The notes beneath the pieces were generated by a model. The model was not told the origin of the DNA, ran no database searches, and saw nothing but the letters and a program-made list of their open reading frames with translations. A stretch of 64,000 nucleotides of DNA from Crotophaga sulcirostris. Lineage: Eukaryota; Chordata; Aves; Cuculiformes; Crotophagidae. Position numbers and translations under genes: made by a program. This document shows, in pieces, positions 55,701 to 63,296 of the stretch. Location: NCBI GenBank assembly GCA_013397455.1, contig VYZB01000212.1:186001-250000 (forward strand), written 5' to 3'. Position 1 is the first letter of the stretch. Every line of letters begins with the position of its first letter.

Positions 55701-58700
55701 ACAGAAGATGCATCCCTACCTCTGTAACTTGCTCATGGATGTCAAAATGTGTGGCCTTGGATTCCACCTCTGAGAGGCGTTTGCAGTGCTGTGCATTTTA
55801 ACAGGTTCCAAAAGAAACAATAGGGAAATATTTACTTTTCTTCTTAGGAAGTCCAGCAGATTTATATTTTTGCAGCTTCAGCCTGGACTAAGTGTTCAAA
55901 AGTAGTGGACATAAGGCAAATAGTGAACAGGAATCCTATCCGCAAGTACCTCTGTCAGGACTCAAAATATACTGGATGTAATTATTATTAAAAATACTGT
56001 GACAATTCAAAATAAGAATACAACTTTTTCTATTTAATATAATAGCAGTCATATCTTTTACTGAACAATGTATGTTGACAGAGGAACAAGTACCATAGTA
56101 TCATTTCATAATTACCAAATTAAACATTTCTACTGAAAGTTTAATGTATTAAAACTAGTCAAGAAAATGTATTCTATTGCTTTCAGTCACAAATTTGAGG
56201 AGTAAAATTCTCTCCTGTTTCTCAGCTTTGTTTTCAGTGCAAGTAAGCATATCACAGATGTATAGGGAGAGTCTTAATTTTTACTGCATCCGTCTTATCT
56301 GGCTGAGTTTTAAAACACGTTTTGCCAGAAAGCTGGGACTGGGTCTGTTCTCAGTGATCAGGCACCATTCAGTGCTGTTGCATGGGGATCAGTTGATCAC
56401 GGAGTTTTCAGTCTTGTCTGTAGTTGGTTCATGTGAGCAAGTTTGAGCCTCTTCTGCTTTCTCCTTGATACAAACCAAATACATTGTGGATATGTTATTG
56501 AATTTTTCTATGGAAGAATATCAGCTTTGACAAAACACTGTTACTGAAATCATTCTCTCTACCATGTTTATGTTAAAGATTAGCAACTGTGGAGTCTGAA
56601 TGATAGTATAATAATTGGGCTCATTTTATTGCAAATAACAATAGATATTCTGGGTAGAATGCTAGGCATATGAATTTTTATGTTTACTAGAACAAGAGAG
56701 TTCCCTGAATGAATAAGCTAAATTGTGTTTTGTTTTCTAGACATCTGTATACATGCAACACCTGTCATATAGTTTACAGCTGCCACTTAGTAACAGCTCT
56801 GTCACATTAAAAATATTGTACAGGTACTTACAGAAGAAATCAAAACCAGCATGCATGTTTGGGTTGAAATAATGTAAATAGCATAAGAATGTCATGCAGT
56901 GATAAAAAAACCCGTTATTTTATGGATACCAAATCAGTCCCACATTTTACTGAAAAAATCAAACTGTTTTTATGAAATGTGCAGCTCTCTGCATTTTGTG
57001 CGCTCTGTTTGTTGACTTCTGTGAAATAGGAAATTAATAGGAGAAACTCTAGAAAATGTGAAAGAATTTTATTTCCAACGATTTATAATTAAAATAAATT
57101 TTAACACACTAAATAAAATAAATGGAAATCATTATTATACGAAAATCCTGTTTCTTATTTCAAACTTATCTTAAAACTGATAGTTACAATGAGATGAGGT
57201 TGTTTCCTGTAACAAAAAAGTATTTACCTATAATTACTGTGTGTATTTAAAGCCTTTGCCAGAGACCTAACATTTGATGAAAGAATTTTATTTCTGTCTT
57301 TTTTACATCCACTAGCCAGTAATTTGTCTTCATTTTTTAATGTATATTTTATTTGTTAATGTAGAGATGGCTCATGAGACTTGTTAGATCCTTCCTTTGA
57401 ATTGCTTCCCGATGTATACCTTGCCTAACATGCTGCATTTTCAAATATGCACGATTTTTCCTCTCTTTGCATATCTGTGTATTTTGTAAAGACACAGGAA
57501 ATTGCATTAGAAAAGAATTTAAGCCTCTTCCCTGTGGGGAAAGAGACTAGAAACAGAGCTATGACACAAACTCTTTTAATCTCTCACTGCTAAAATGAAA
57601 AAAAAAATCCCTTCCTTTTTACAGTTGGACTAAATGACATCTGGATGGTATTTTACAGGAGGGGAAGGAAAACTGCTACGACTATGTTTAGTAAAATCTC
57701 TTTTAATCCAGTTAATGTGAAAGAACCATTATAGTAGCTATTTGAATCTCAGCATTTTTTACGGTAACATAGACACCAACAGCAGAGAGCTTATTCTTAC
57801 CCCCTCCATTTGTGCAGCTTTGAATGAAAACATACCTATGCCTAAAACAGAAAAAGGAAATAAGGTAGGCTGTAATTATAATTTGTAATTAACGTAAAAC
57901 AAAACCTTAACATGTTTATTTGGGAGGGATTGAGGGGCGTTTTGATCATGCTTAAATACAGTTTCCATGTATTTCTGAATTTTTTTACTTAATAAAGGAG
58001 TGGTTTATAAGAAAAAAAAACAAGACAGATTCCCTATTCTATGTTTGATGCTGTTTTCCTGTTTGGATTGGAAAATCTAGGTATTGCAAAATCTCTCTCA
58101 AGATACCCTACCTGTGTTTTTTCCCTCGCTGTTTTAGCTGTCAATTCTCTCGTGTAATTGTGTGTTTAATATCCGTTCTTACTGAGAGATAGCAAAGTGC
58201 ATAACGCTATTTTGCTTGAATATGTTGTAGCTGAAAGATAAAATGGCAGTTGCTAATTCATGTAAAGAACAGTCTAGGTCAAGTTATTTGATTTCCTACT
58301 GACCCATGCAGTTCTCTTAACAGGAAATTATATCGTTGTTGACTTCAAGTGCTGATCTGTGAGCGTTTCGAAGTGTTTCATTACCTCTCATTACCAAATC
58401 TGTTAAATGAATACTACTGGTGTTTGGTTTTTTTATCCTTCTTTTCAGCAATGGTATAGCAACTCCATGAAAGTCATATGCATGTGGTTGGCTGATAGAT
58501 TAGACGTTCAGCTTCACATCTACCAGCTGAAGACTCTCATCAAGATCGTGAAGGTAAATAAAATGTGTTTGGGTTAGACTACATGGTAAAGAGAGAAAAG
58601 CGATGAAGTATTAACATAGATAATTCCATAAAAGTTAAAAAAAAATAGTTAAAAAATTTCTAATAAAATTTTGGGTTGAGGTTTCTTTTTGCCACAGTAG

Positions 58701-61700
58701 TTGCAAATTTGAATAGAAAAACAATTTATTAAAACCTCTGATGTTAATTACTTGTGCACTAGTAATTGTCATCTCTTTTGGACTCAGTGACAATTGTAAT
58801 TGTTCCAAGGTGTTTAACAGGTTGCTGCTATCCATATAACGATGTTATACGCTATTCCTAATGATTTTTTTTATCATATTACTTACTTTTTTTTGTTTTA
58901 CCTTAATAAACACAGTATCATTCTTTCTCCAAAAAATAACTGTTTTCTCTTTCTAATGCATGTGTGATTACTAGATTCAATTAGAAAACAACATTCAATA
59001 TATTAGATAACATTTTCTGATCTTTAGTACTCTGGGATAAATATCAATAGAAAACCAATCCCTCCAGTCTAGTCCTCAGTCATTTACACTGGCCAATGTC
59101 AAAAGCTTCTGAACAAAGTGTAAAATACCTTGCAATAGGCAATTATGGGTTAACTTGCCATAAAAGAAAATTTCCTCCTAGCTCCCTTTTAGATCACAGT
59201 TAACACCCTTAGGCAAGAGACAGAAAGCCATTTCAGGTTTTATTCTTTTTAATTCTGTCTTGTTTAACTCTGAACACTCTTGTTATCTGTATAAAAGTGG
59301 AATGAGAAGCATCTGTCGTCAACGCTGACCTTGATTTCTTCAAAATATTTTCTCATTAATTTCATACAAGCCTGTAAAGTCAGAAGCATTTTAATTCATG
59401 GACCCTGGAATTGCAACTGTGATTTTCACGATTCAGTGGTTAAATGGAAAAAAAAGAGAGAAATGCAAGCAAACAGTCTTAATAATGATGTCGTTGTGGG
59501 TCCCTAAACCACCCAAGCATAGTTTTGCTATTTTTGACCCTAACTGATTTCTCTGAGAACAGGATTTGTCTCATCACTATGTTATGTGCCAAAATGATAA
59601 ACACAGTTTGCTGTCTGTGGTTGAAATGAATGGCTCTTGTGAAAGGTTTAAAGCTCTTCTCAAGAGAAGGCAATTATCCTCTGGGAGGTGGCAAGCGTTA
59701 TAGGATCTAGAAATTGTACCCAGTGAGATCTAAGAATGGACAGACTAAACTATACCAGTTATACATTACCCAGGAGATTAAAGGAAGAGTCTCTTACAAA
59801 ACTGAAGTTCAGGTGAATGAGCAGCAGTGTCAACCAACCTTCCTTCTGCAACCTGGCACAGTGATGAGCCTTGTTCAGAAGACATAGGTTCCTGATGGTG
59901 ATGGGAACACACTGGTTATGTTGGTAGCTTTTCTTTACGTGTACACTTGATTTGCTTTGTGCTTGAATTTCAAGTATGCTATTCCATGGCATTTTCTGTG
60001 GATTCGGAGAAGATTATGTCAATCATAGAGTTACCAATCAATGTATTGGAAGACAGAAAATCTTGTCCACCTGTGTTTTGGTGAGTGAAGTTAGCAGAAC
60101 TGGCATAACAGGAACTCACCTAACGGGAAATAAGAAACAATGGTTCAAGTTGACTATCGTAACACTATCACTGCCACAGCCCAGCTGGGGAAGCGGCAAG
60201 TGGGGAAGCACAGTGCCTCCAAACTCTAGAGAGAATGGAAGGACTTCTCTGTTTGCTTTCGGAAAAGCTGAAAGGCTTTGTTGCCCCTCTCATCTCTTGA
60301 AAATATTAAAAAAAAAAAGAAGTAGGAGGTATTTTTTAAGTGACATGGGATGAGTAAGAAATCGATGATTCTTTCATATTTGGATGCAGCAGTGGTAGTG
60401 GCATTCTTAAGAATGACCAGAGAAAGAAAACGTTGCTTTTTCCCTCTAAGGCCAGGACTGAGGGATGGTGGCATAAAGGTGTCATTAGATGTCGGAAACA
60501 TGTGCAGAGGGCCTTGACTAAAGAAGGGTCAAGGACCAAGAGGAAAGTTAGGGAGAAATGAAAAATTAAGCTTGGAAGTGAACGTTATTATCCTGCAAAA
60601 GTATGTCAAGAGAAGAGCAGTGACTGAACCCCAGAGTGCTGGTCTGAGAATGGGAGGAATACAATGTAAAACTGAAAGAAATTGCTGTAGGACCTGTTAA
60701 CAGCATAAAAGGAAATTGAAAGCACAGTGTTGTGAAAAGGGAATGCAATGGTAACACTTGAAAAAGACCGGGCAGGGTACTCACAGGAATGTGTGAGCAA
60801 AACATAAGCTGCATCCATTGACTCTGAAATTGACCTATGAAAGTCAAATAAATCTCAGTTGCAGTGATTCACACAAGGTTTAAATAATCATCATAGATAG
60901 TGGCAGAAAAAAATTATCCCAGCTGAATATTATCCATTTTGAGAGGTGTCTTTTGCAGTTCTCTGAAGTATTCAGTGAAACAAGATCAGCTCTTTTTCCT
61001 TTCTCTAAGGTTCACGCACCGTCTCCTCTGGCAGAAAAAGTGGGTCTGATAGCCCTTAATTATCTTCCATTTTCTTTTTCCCATATTCCCTTCCATAAAC
61101 ATGGGGAACTCTCAGCAACAGGGTACACAAAAATAAGAAACTAGCGAGATCAACTTGACCTTTTTCAGCTTTTTAGGCTAACTTCAGGAAAGATTATTTC
61201 AAATGTGTTGCAACTTAAAAATAAAGAAGGTAGAGTAGATGAATTTCCGTATGCTCACTTGAACATAGCATCAGTGAATGAAACAATTCAACTCAGATTT
61301 CTTATTTGATAGAAAGTCAGAGAAGAAAGTCATATCTGCTGGTTCATAGGAAGGCTAGATGCCAGGGAAACGAAATTTTCTCAAGTGAAAAATAAATAAA
61401 TAAATATGTAGATGTGAGTTCAAGTATAGATTATTTAGAGTGTAAATAAACTGACTGAAGTAGCCACCTGAGAAATACTTGCATTCTAAAATATAAATTC
61501 TAGATTCTACAATTTATTTTAGTTTTCCACATTTGGCATATAAATGTGAAGAAAAGTGCAAATAAAATCAGATTATGGAGAAGTAGTCAGACATTTATAT
61601 TTTCTGTGAAATGACAGAACTACCTGTAGCCAAATTCACATTTCAATATACAGTTAGAAAACTTCTTTGTTGGCTTCTTATCAAATAAATAGGACAAATG

Positions 61701-62144
61701 GAAGTTACTGAGAAATCAGCATACAGTTATGAAAATGCCATACAAAACACAATCTCTTAAAGGAATGACCATCAAAGTGTGTCTTGCAGACTCTCTGGAG
61801 TTTAGAGAAATCTCATGCAGCCCAGAAACTAAGACTGCAAAATCTTTAGCAAACACTAGATCATAGGGCCCTAAGTGCACATGGAACGGAGCATGCTAGA
61901 AATGGCCAGTGTGTAGTGGAAGACTGCTCAGACTTGCTTGAGTCCAATTCAGGATGTTTTATTTTTGCCACAGAAAACCTACCGAGACTTCAGGTTGCAA
62001 GGCGTGCTGGAGGGAACGCTCAACAGTAAAACCTACGACACCGTTCACAGCCGTCTGACTGTAGAGGAAGCCACAGTCTCAGTCACGGATGCCGGAGGAC
62101 TTCAGGGCATTACTATGAAAGACAGTGATGAGGAGGAAGGGTGA
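380..62144 (+). CDS. CADPS2: CADPS2 (CAPS2), C-terminal 437 residues, 12 exons, partial at 5' side
   Basis: This is the 3' third of the gene for calcium-dependent secretion activator 2, a cytosolic/peripheral membrane protein that primes dense-core vesicles for Ca2+-triggered exocytosis by acting on syntaxin/SNARE complexes through its MUN (MHD1) region. Twelve GT-AG exons (157, 142, 120, 156, 148, 15, 75, 84, 33, 108, 105 and 171 nt) sum to 1314 nt and read through in one frame to TGA at 62142. The encoded segment starts at [16 protein letters not shown] and ends at KDSDEEEG. In the family the MHD1 region would fall roughly in residues 25-195 of this segment, with the vesicle-binding C-terminal part after it. 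PH and C2 domains are upstream of the window. The paralogue CADPS is less likely: the [20 protein letters not shown] stretch and the DEEEG tail match CADPS2 as I recall it. The family length is about 1,300 aa, so roughly 860 residues are missing from the window. Confidence 0.96.
725..946 (+). mobile_element. CR1 LINE, 5'-truncated 3' end
   Basis: It carries the diagnostic avian CR1 tail in sense orientation: a 'GATATTAGGAAGAAAATTTT' block near 733, 'CAGGTTGCCCAGAGAAGT' near 780, 'GGTGTTCAAGGCCAGGTTGG' near 820, and the end 'CCTTCCAACCCAAACCATTC' running into a degraded ATTCTGTGATTC terminus. About 220 bp remain. It belongs to the same subfamily type as the copy at 10392-10819. No ORF survives. 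Confidence 0.9.
6400..6770 (+). mobile_element. Ancient LINE (L2/CR1-like) reverse-transcriptase relic
   Basis: A plus-strand reading frame open from 6373 to 6768 contains [15 protein letters not shown] (near 6490-6535), which matches the reverse-transcriptase catalytic motif (Y/F)ADDTQLY of L2/CR1-clade LINEs. About 50 codons later it has LISDSALV and SHIKS (near 6643-6708), which resemble the downstream block LGV-FDS-LSF-SHIKS in the same order. The spacing is shorter than in an intact element and the intervening NLDKTE-type block is not recognisable. I infer a very old, decayed insertion rather than a functional gene. It is distinct in motif from the young avian CR1 copies in this window. 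Confidence 0.5.
8683..9006 (+). other. Unrecognised protein-like ORF inside the intron
   Basis: An open frame runs from after a TGA at 8680 to TAA at 9004. Its middle part (about 8710-8944) reads like ordinary protein, with [40 protein letters not shown] and [20 protein letters not shown], before degenerating after ERMG near 8945. There, ATGGGTAAACT could be a splice donor. The first in-frame ATG is at 8728 (MNVDWLRG). It is not part of CADPS2, whose flanking exons join perfectly without it. I do not recognise the family. It could be a retrocopy or exon fragment, an old element, or chance. Confidence 0.25.
9408..9549 (+). CDS. CADPS2: CADPS2 exon (residues 53-99 plus two bases)
   Basis: Acceptor TTTTGAAG ends at 9407. 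CG completes the split Thr codon (A|CG), giving the junction [15 protein letters not shown]. The exon continues [20 protein letters not shown] and ends [11 protein letters not shown] plus AA before donor GTAAGT at 9550. The [13 protein letters not shown] block is nearly invariant in CAPS proteins and lies in the MHD1 region. Confidence 0.95.
9550..9678 (+). other. CADPS2: Short CADPS2 intron, 129 bp
   Basis: This compact intron runs from GTAAGT to a T-rich tract and TTCGCAG. There is nothing else in it. Confidence 0.93.
9679..9798 (+). CDS. CADPS2: CADPS2 exon (residues 100-139 plus two bases)
   Basis: The first G completes a Lys codon split with the previous exon. The exon then reads [20 protein letters not shown] and continues to [19 protein letters not shown], ending with AC before donor GTGTGT at 9799. 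This proline-rich linker (LP-repeat) is the most useful paralogue discriminator in the window and reads as CADPS2. At 120 nt it is a frame-neutral exon. Confidence 0.95.
10392..10819 (+). mobile_element. CR1 LINE, 5'-truncated, about 430 bp
   Basis: It starts inside the ORF2 C-terminal coding part ('GAGTTGGGCTTGTTCAACCT', i.e. [20 protein letters not shown] near 10430-10480). It continues through 'GGTAGATTTAGATAAGATAT' and 'GTGTTCAAGGCCAGGCTG', and ends 'CCATTCTATGATTTTATGAT', the CR1 terminal octamer repeat. The ORF is broken after about 70 codons. It has the same orientation and subfamily look as 725-946 but is longer. Confidence 0.93.
11022..11312 (-). mobile_element. CR1 LINE fragment, minus orientation
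   Basis: It begins with the reverse-complement CR1 3' end ('CCAGGTTGGAAAGGACCTGA' near 11038, 'CATCTTGTCCAACC' near 11063). It continues through 'CCACTTCCCTGGAGAGATTA' and the 'TTCTCATCCTCTTGTGTCCA' block to about 11312. It is divergent and 5'-truncated. Its subfamily differs from the neighbouring plus-strand copy 200 bp upstream. Confidence 0.85.
13729..13780 (+). repeat. (TAG)17 trinucleotide microsatellite
   Basis: About 52 bp of perfect TAG/AGT/GTA repeat, preceded by a near-repeat TTTAGTAA. On the minus strand it gives a meaningless poly-Tyr frame. It is long and uninterrupted, so length polymorphism is likely. Confidence 0.97.
17648..17803 (+). CDS. CADPS2: CADPS2 exon (residues 140-191 plus two bases)
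   Basis: Acceptor GTATAG is followed by C, which completes Thr (AC|C). The exon reads [20 protein letters not shown], then [20 protein letters not shown], then [12 protein letters not shown] plus AG before donor GTATGG at 17804. It is the end of the MHD1 region, with the highly conserved [12 protein letters not shown] and DLHWPE blocks. Its 156 nt are frame-neutral. Upstream in-frame codons (an ORF call from 17574) are intronic. Confidence 0.95.
17804..19204 (+). other. CADPS2: CADPS2 intron, 1,401 bp
   Basis: An AT-rich intron without recognised repeats or genes. It ends with GAACAG at 19199-19204. Confidence 0.88.
19205..19352 (+). CDS. CADPS2: CADPS2 exon (residues 192-241)
   Basis: The first A completes Arg (AG|A). 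The exon reads [20 protein letters not shown], then [20 protein letters not shown], then LCILDGGQE, ending in phase 0 before donor GTAAGT at 19353. The [11 protein letters not shown] block is a CAPS family signature. The next codons depend on whether the 15-nt microexon at 20325 is used. Confidence 0.95.
19353..20324 (+). other. CADPS2: CADPS2 intron upstream of the microexon, 972 bp
   Basis: The intron has no recognised repeats. Its last 110 bp are unusually pyrimidine-rich (20220-20310), but the final 16 bases before the AG (CATGACATGAACCAG) are purine-containing. This is a weak acceptor layout often seen at regulated exons. Confidence 0.85.
20325..20339 (+). CDS. CADPS2: CADPS2 15-nt microexon encoding FASQW
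   Basis: TTTGCTAGTCAATGG sits between AACCAG (ending 20324) and a perfect donor GTAAGT (20340). It is in phase 0 and reads FASQW, so inclusion gives GGQEFASQWQQYHSK and skipping gives GGQEQQYHSK. Both forms stay in frame. The paralogue CADPS, as I recall it, has EFAKMWHQYHSK at the same point, which supports a conserved five-residue insert. The exon is too short for any ORF track and is found only from the splice signals and protein continuity. Confidence 0.85.
20523..20872 (-). mobile_element. CR1 LINE, minus orientation, youngest-looking copy
   Basis: On the minus strand it retains an uninterrupted ORF2 C-terminus of about 70 codons (20821 to 20606): [19 protein letters not shown], then [18 protein letters not shown], ending in [20 protein letters not shown] and a stop. 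The 3' UTR and 3' end follow ('CAAGGTTGGAAAGGACCTCT' near 20537 on the plus strand). The intact terminal frame and several retained CpGs (GGTCGGCGACTCC, CCCCGGGCAGCGC) suggest relatively recent insertion. The same subfamily appears at 63168-63296. Confidence 0.93.
23183..24540 (-). mobile_element. CR1 LINE with ORF2 reverse-transcriptase region, 3' part (host of a nested insertion)
   Basis: The minus-oriented 3' end starts at 'AATCATAGAATGGTTTGGGT' (23184). Further in, the minus strand encodes a decayed ORF2 RT C-terminal half, including [20 protein letters not shown] near 23690-23750. Traces of the [22 protein letters not shown] and FADDTKL-type blocks lie near 23770-23880, with frameshifts. 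It is interrupted at about 24540 by a plus-strand CR1 and continues at 25212. The element is non-functional because of multiple frame breaks. Confidence 0.88.
24541..25211 (+). mobile_element. CR1 LINE inserted inside an older CR1
   Basis: A plus-oriented CR1 of about 670 bp. An open frame at 24630-25037 still reads the ORF2 C-terminus ([58 protein letters not shown]). It continues to 'CATGGTTTAGTAGGCATGGT' and ends TTCTATAATTCTATG at 25211. It is flanked on both sides by one minus-oriented CR1 whose sequence resumes in register, so it is a nested, later insertion. A-rich sequence (CAAAAAGA / AAAAAAATTG) sits at both edges. Confidence 0.9.
25212..25905 (-). mobile_element. CR1 LINE, continuation of the host element, ORF2 5' part
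   Basis: It resumes 'GTTGAGTACCTCAGCTTTCT' and continues through 'CTTCCACCCTCTGTAGGCTT', 'CCATGGTACTCTACCAGGCA' and 'GAACAAGGTCCAGCATAGCA' to about 25905. There the match to CR1 ORF2, as I recall it, fades (5' truncation). Plus-strand ORFs here (25594-26018) are antisense shadows. Together with 23183-24540 the host is about 2 kb. Confidence 0.88.
28095..28169 (+). CDS. CADPS2: CADPS2 exon (residues 247-271)
   Basis: Acceptor AATACAG, donor GTAAAA (28170). It reads [18 protein letters not shown] and then ISLLVSK, 25 codons in phase 0/0. A likely helical segment of the C-terminal part of CAPS. Confidence 0.95.
28170..31437 (+). other. CADPS2: CADPS2 intron, 3,268 bp
   Basis: No recognised repeat except a short (AG)6 run near 30627-30639. 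The open minus-strand frames at 29858-30196 and 30328-30711 show no family motif and are taken as chance. The intron ends in T/C-rich sequence and TTCCAG. Confidence 0.85.
31438..31521 (+). CDS. CADPS2: CADPS2 exon (residues 272-299)
   Basis: It reads [18 protein letters not shown] and then [10 protein letters not shown], 28 codons in phase 0/0, with acceptor CTTCCAG and donor GTAAGT (31522). [12 protein letters not shown] is a family signature. The first residue is Val, where I recall Phe in mammalian copies (FVSVLEG). Confidence 0.95.
31522..31638 (+). other. CADPS2: Short CADPS2 intron, 117 bp
   Basis: A compact intron, GTAAGT to TTCTAAAG, with a T-rich tract before the acceptor. Confidence 0.92.
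31639..31671 (+). CDS. CADPS2: CADPS2 33-nt exon (residues 300-310)
   Basis: [11 protein letters not shown], 11 codons in phase 0/0 between CTAAAG and GTAAGT. The sequence matches the family's [17 protein letters not shown] junction exactly. Too short for ORF detection. Confidence 0.94.
31672..40106 (+). other. CADPS2: CADPS2 intron, 8,435 bp
   Basis: No CR1 recognised. It contains an AT dinucleotide patch at 32761-32790, an AP-1-like palindrome at 33051-33072, and poly-A/poly-T runs near 34965 and 35070. About 36.7-37.5 kb and 38.3-38.6 kb look unique, with E-box and GGATTAG words. The minus-strand ORFs at 33171-33578 and 34846-35292 lack motifs. It ends TGTCTCCACAG. Confidence 0.83.
33051..33072. 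promoter_or_regulatory. Perfect 9-bp palindrome of two AP-1-like sites
   Basis: TGAGTCAGG (33051-33059), spacer TCAC, then CCTGACTCA (33064-33072). Each arm holds a TGA(G/C)TCA AP-1/TRE core. As a transcript it would form a short hairpin. Regulatory activity is inferred from motif alone. Confidence 0.35.
40107..40214 (+). CDS. CADPS2: CADPS2 exon (residues 311-346)
   Basis: [20 protein letters not shown] then [16 protein letters not shown], 36 codons in phase 0/0, with donor GTAAGT at 40215. [16 protein letters not shown] agrees with CADPS2 rather than CADPS as I recall them. The ORF call that runs on to 40325 reads through the donor into the intron. Confidence 0.96.
46435..46745. promoter_or_regulatory. 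Candidate intronic enhancer: TAATTA and E-box cluster
   Basis: Within about 310 bp there are three TAATTA homeodomain cores (46471, 46725, 46739) and E-boxes CACCTG (46435), CATATG (46443) and CATCTG (46502). The sequence is complex and repeat-free. The composition is what conserved neural enhancers look like, but conservation cannot be seen from a single genome, so the function is inferred. Confidence 0.3.
54510..54830. promoter_or_regulatory. Candidate intronic regulatory patch, CpG-rich
   Basis: In an AT-rich intron this stretch is markedly GC- and CpG-rich (for example GCGCTGGGAGCGGGGCGAGG near 54613 and AGCCGCGCAG near 54740). It also contains a SOX-type ACAATGG at 54711-54717. No ORF or CR1 feature explains it. 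It could be an unmethylated enhancer or an internal promoter. Confidence 0.35.
54850..54891 (+). repeat. 21-bp tandem duplication (two copies)
   Basis: TTTAAGAAAGCTGATGAACTG at 54850-54870 is followed directly by the same 21-mer with one change (G to T at the tenth base) at 54871-54891. Confidence 0.95.
58449..58553 (+). CDS. CADPS2: CADPS2 exon (residues 347-381)
   Basis: [20 protein letters not shown] then [15 protein letters not shown], 35 codons in phase 0/0, between TTTCAG and GTAAAT (58554). It belongs to the conserved C-terminal segment implicated in the family in dense-core vesicle binding. Confidence 0.96.
58554..61973 (+). other. CADPS2: Last CADPS2 intron, 3,420 bp
   Basis: No recognised CR1. 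Minor (AAAT)n near 61388-61404. The open frames at 59976-60353 (+) and 60226-60847 (-) have no motifs. It ends in TTTTTGCCACAG. Confidence 0.87.
61974..62144 (+). CDS. CADPS2: CADPS2 terminal exon (residues 382-437, stop TGA)
   Basis: [20 protein letters not shown], then [20 protein letters not shown], then [16 protein letters not shown] and TGA at 62142-62144, immediately followed by a second in-frame stop TAG. The acidic DSDEEEG tail is the expected C-terminus of CADPS2. TVSVTDAGG differs from the ASVSEGGG I recall in mammals, a variable stretch. Confidence 0.97.
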   Translation, partial: KTYRDFRLQGVLEGTLNSKTYDTVHSRLTVEEATVSVTDAGGLQGITMKDSDEEEG

Positions 62145-62680
62145 TAGTATTTCACCAAGTGTTTGGAGTTCAGAGGTGATGGTCTGAGGGTGGGGGTTAT
62201 CTTTGACTTGGAGGTTTTTTGGTAACTTGTCCTTGTAGTTGCATTTATAGTTTTGCCTTATGATAGAGGTGCAGAAATGTAATTTGCTCCGTTTTTTTAA
62301 GAAAAATGAAAGGAAGATTATCAGAGGAAAAGTGCCAAGGACTTTTTGAGAACAATGGTTGTAGCATATTTTAGTGTATAGGTTTGCTTAGGGCTGAAAA
62401 AACACTGGCATGGAGTTTGAGTTCCACTTGTGATTACATTTCTTTCCCTTTTGTTCGTTACCATTTGTTCTTGTATCTCCATCAGATATTGATGTCCTGT
62501 GCAGAAGAAAAAAATGTGTGCCTCACTCAAAACCCAACTGTATGGGAAATCATTCTTGGAATAAGTCAGTGCCCTAGGTAAAAAAATAGTGTATTTTCAG
62601 GATTACACTTTGTTTACCTTTTTGTGCTTAATTTTACATTATAATGTGATGTGCATTAAAAATTTTAATCTTGGTTCTTT
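62145..62680 (+). other. CADPS2: CADPS2 3' UTR (minimum extent)
   Basis: AT-rich, T-rich non-coding sequence following tandem stops TGATAG. The end is set by the first good poly(A) signal. A longer form to about 62940 is possible. Confidence 0.7.
62655..62660 (+). terminator. Candidate poly(A) signal ATTAAA (proximal)
   Basis: ATTAAA is followed after about 20 nt by a T/G-rich stretch (GGTTCTTTGTATTTTGAGG), the usual arrangement for cleavage at about 62675-62685. It would give a 3' UTR of about 530 nt. Confidence 0.6.
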
Positions 62681-62913
62681 GTATTTTGAGGTTCGTATGT
62701 AAGTAGTAGGACTTCAAGAACAGTCAAACACATCCAAAATACTTAGGAGTGTTGTTGTGTCTATTCATTCTGCAAGTTTAAAGGTATCTCATCATGTTGG
62801 GTGTCCGTAAGCTTGCCATCAATGTTTCTATTTCTGTGAAAAATTTCAGGCAATAAGAACACATTTTGTCGTGACCATTTCCATATCTACCCAAATTTGT
62901 ATAGAATTCTACA

Positions 62914-62919
62914 ATTAAA
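62914..62919 (+). terminator. Candidate poly(A) signal ATTAAA (distal)
   Basis: A second ATTAAA with a GU-containing sequence about 35 nt downstream (CTGTTGTATG). It could give a roughly 790-nt 3' UTR. Confidence 0.4.
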
Positions 62920-63167
62920 AGATGTTTTCAATATTTCAAATCATTTGAACTGTTGTATGATTCCTCATGAGAGCAAGTTTTTTGAAATATATTTAGTTTA
63001 CAAAGTGATTTATAGTGGATATATTTATTTTATAGAGTAGATACACATAGCAAACAAATGTCCAAGGACACAATGCCAGGATAAAGAAAAAAAAAACACA
63101 AACAAAAACCCCTCACTGGCAGATGAACTGACAGTGCCCACTGCCTGTTTTTCTGTGCCCTCAGTAT

Positions 63168-63296
63168 GGGATCACAGTATCACAGTATAACCAGGTTGGA
63201 AGAGACCTCTGAGATCATCAAGTCCAACCTATAAGCCAACACTAACACCATCTCATCACCTAAACCATGGCACTGAGTGCCTCATCCAGTCTTCAA
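63168..63296 (-). mobile_element. CR1 LINE 3'-end fragment, minus orientation, about 130 bp
   Basis: 'CCAGGTTGGAAGAGACCTCT' then 'GAGATCATCAAGTCCAACCT' then 'GTGCCTCATCCAGTCTTC', ending abruptly at 63296. This closely matches the 3' end of the 20523-20872 copy, so it is the same subfamily with severe 5' truncation. Confidence 0.9.

Larger units (their letters stand above)
40215..58448 (+). other. CADPS2: Largest CADPS2 intron in the window, 18,234 bp, no CR1 recognised
   Basis: No transposable element was recognised over 18 kb. Landmarks are a 14-nt direct repeat at 42904-42936, a homeodomain/E-box motif cluster at about 46435-46745, and a G8 run near 47943. A CpG-rich patch lies at about 54510-54830, with a 21-bp tandem duplication at 54850-54891, and paired TAATTA words at 57873-57891. 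The scattered 60-124-codon ORFs have no recognisable motifs. It ends TTCTTTTCAG. Confidence 0.8.
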
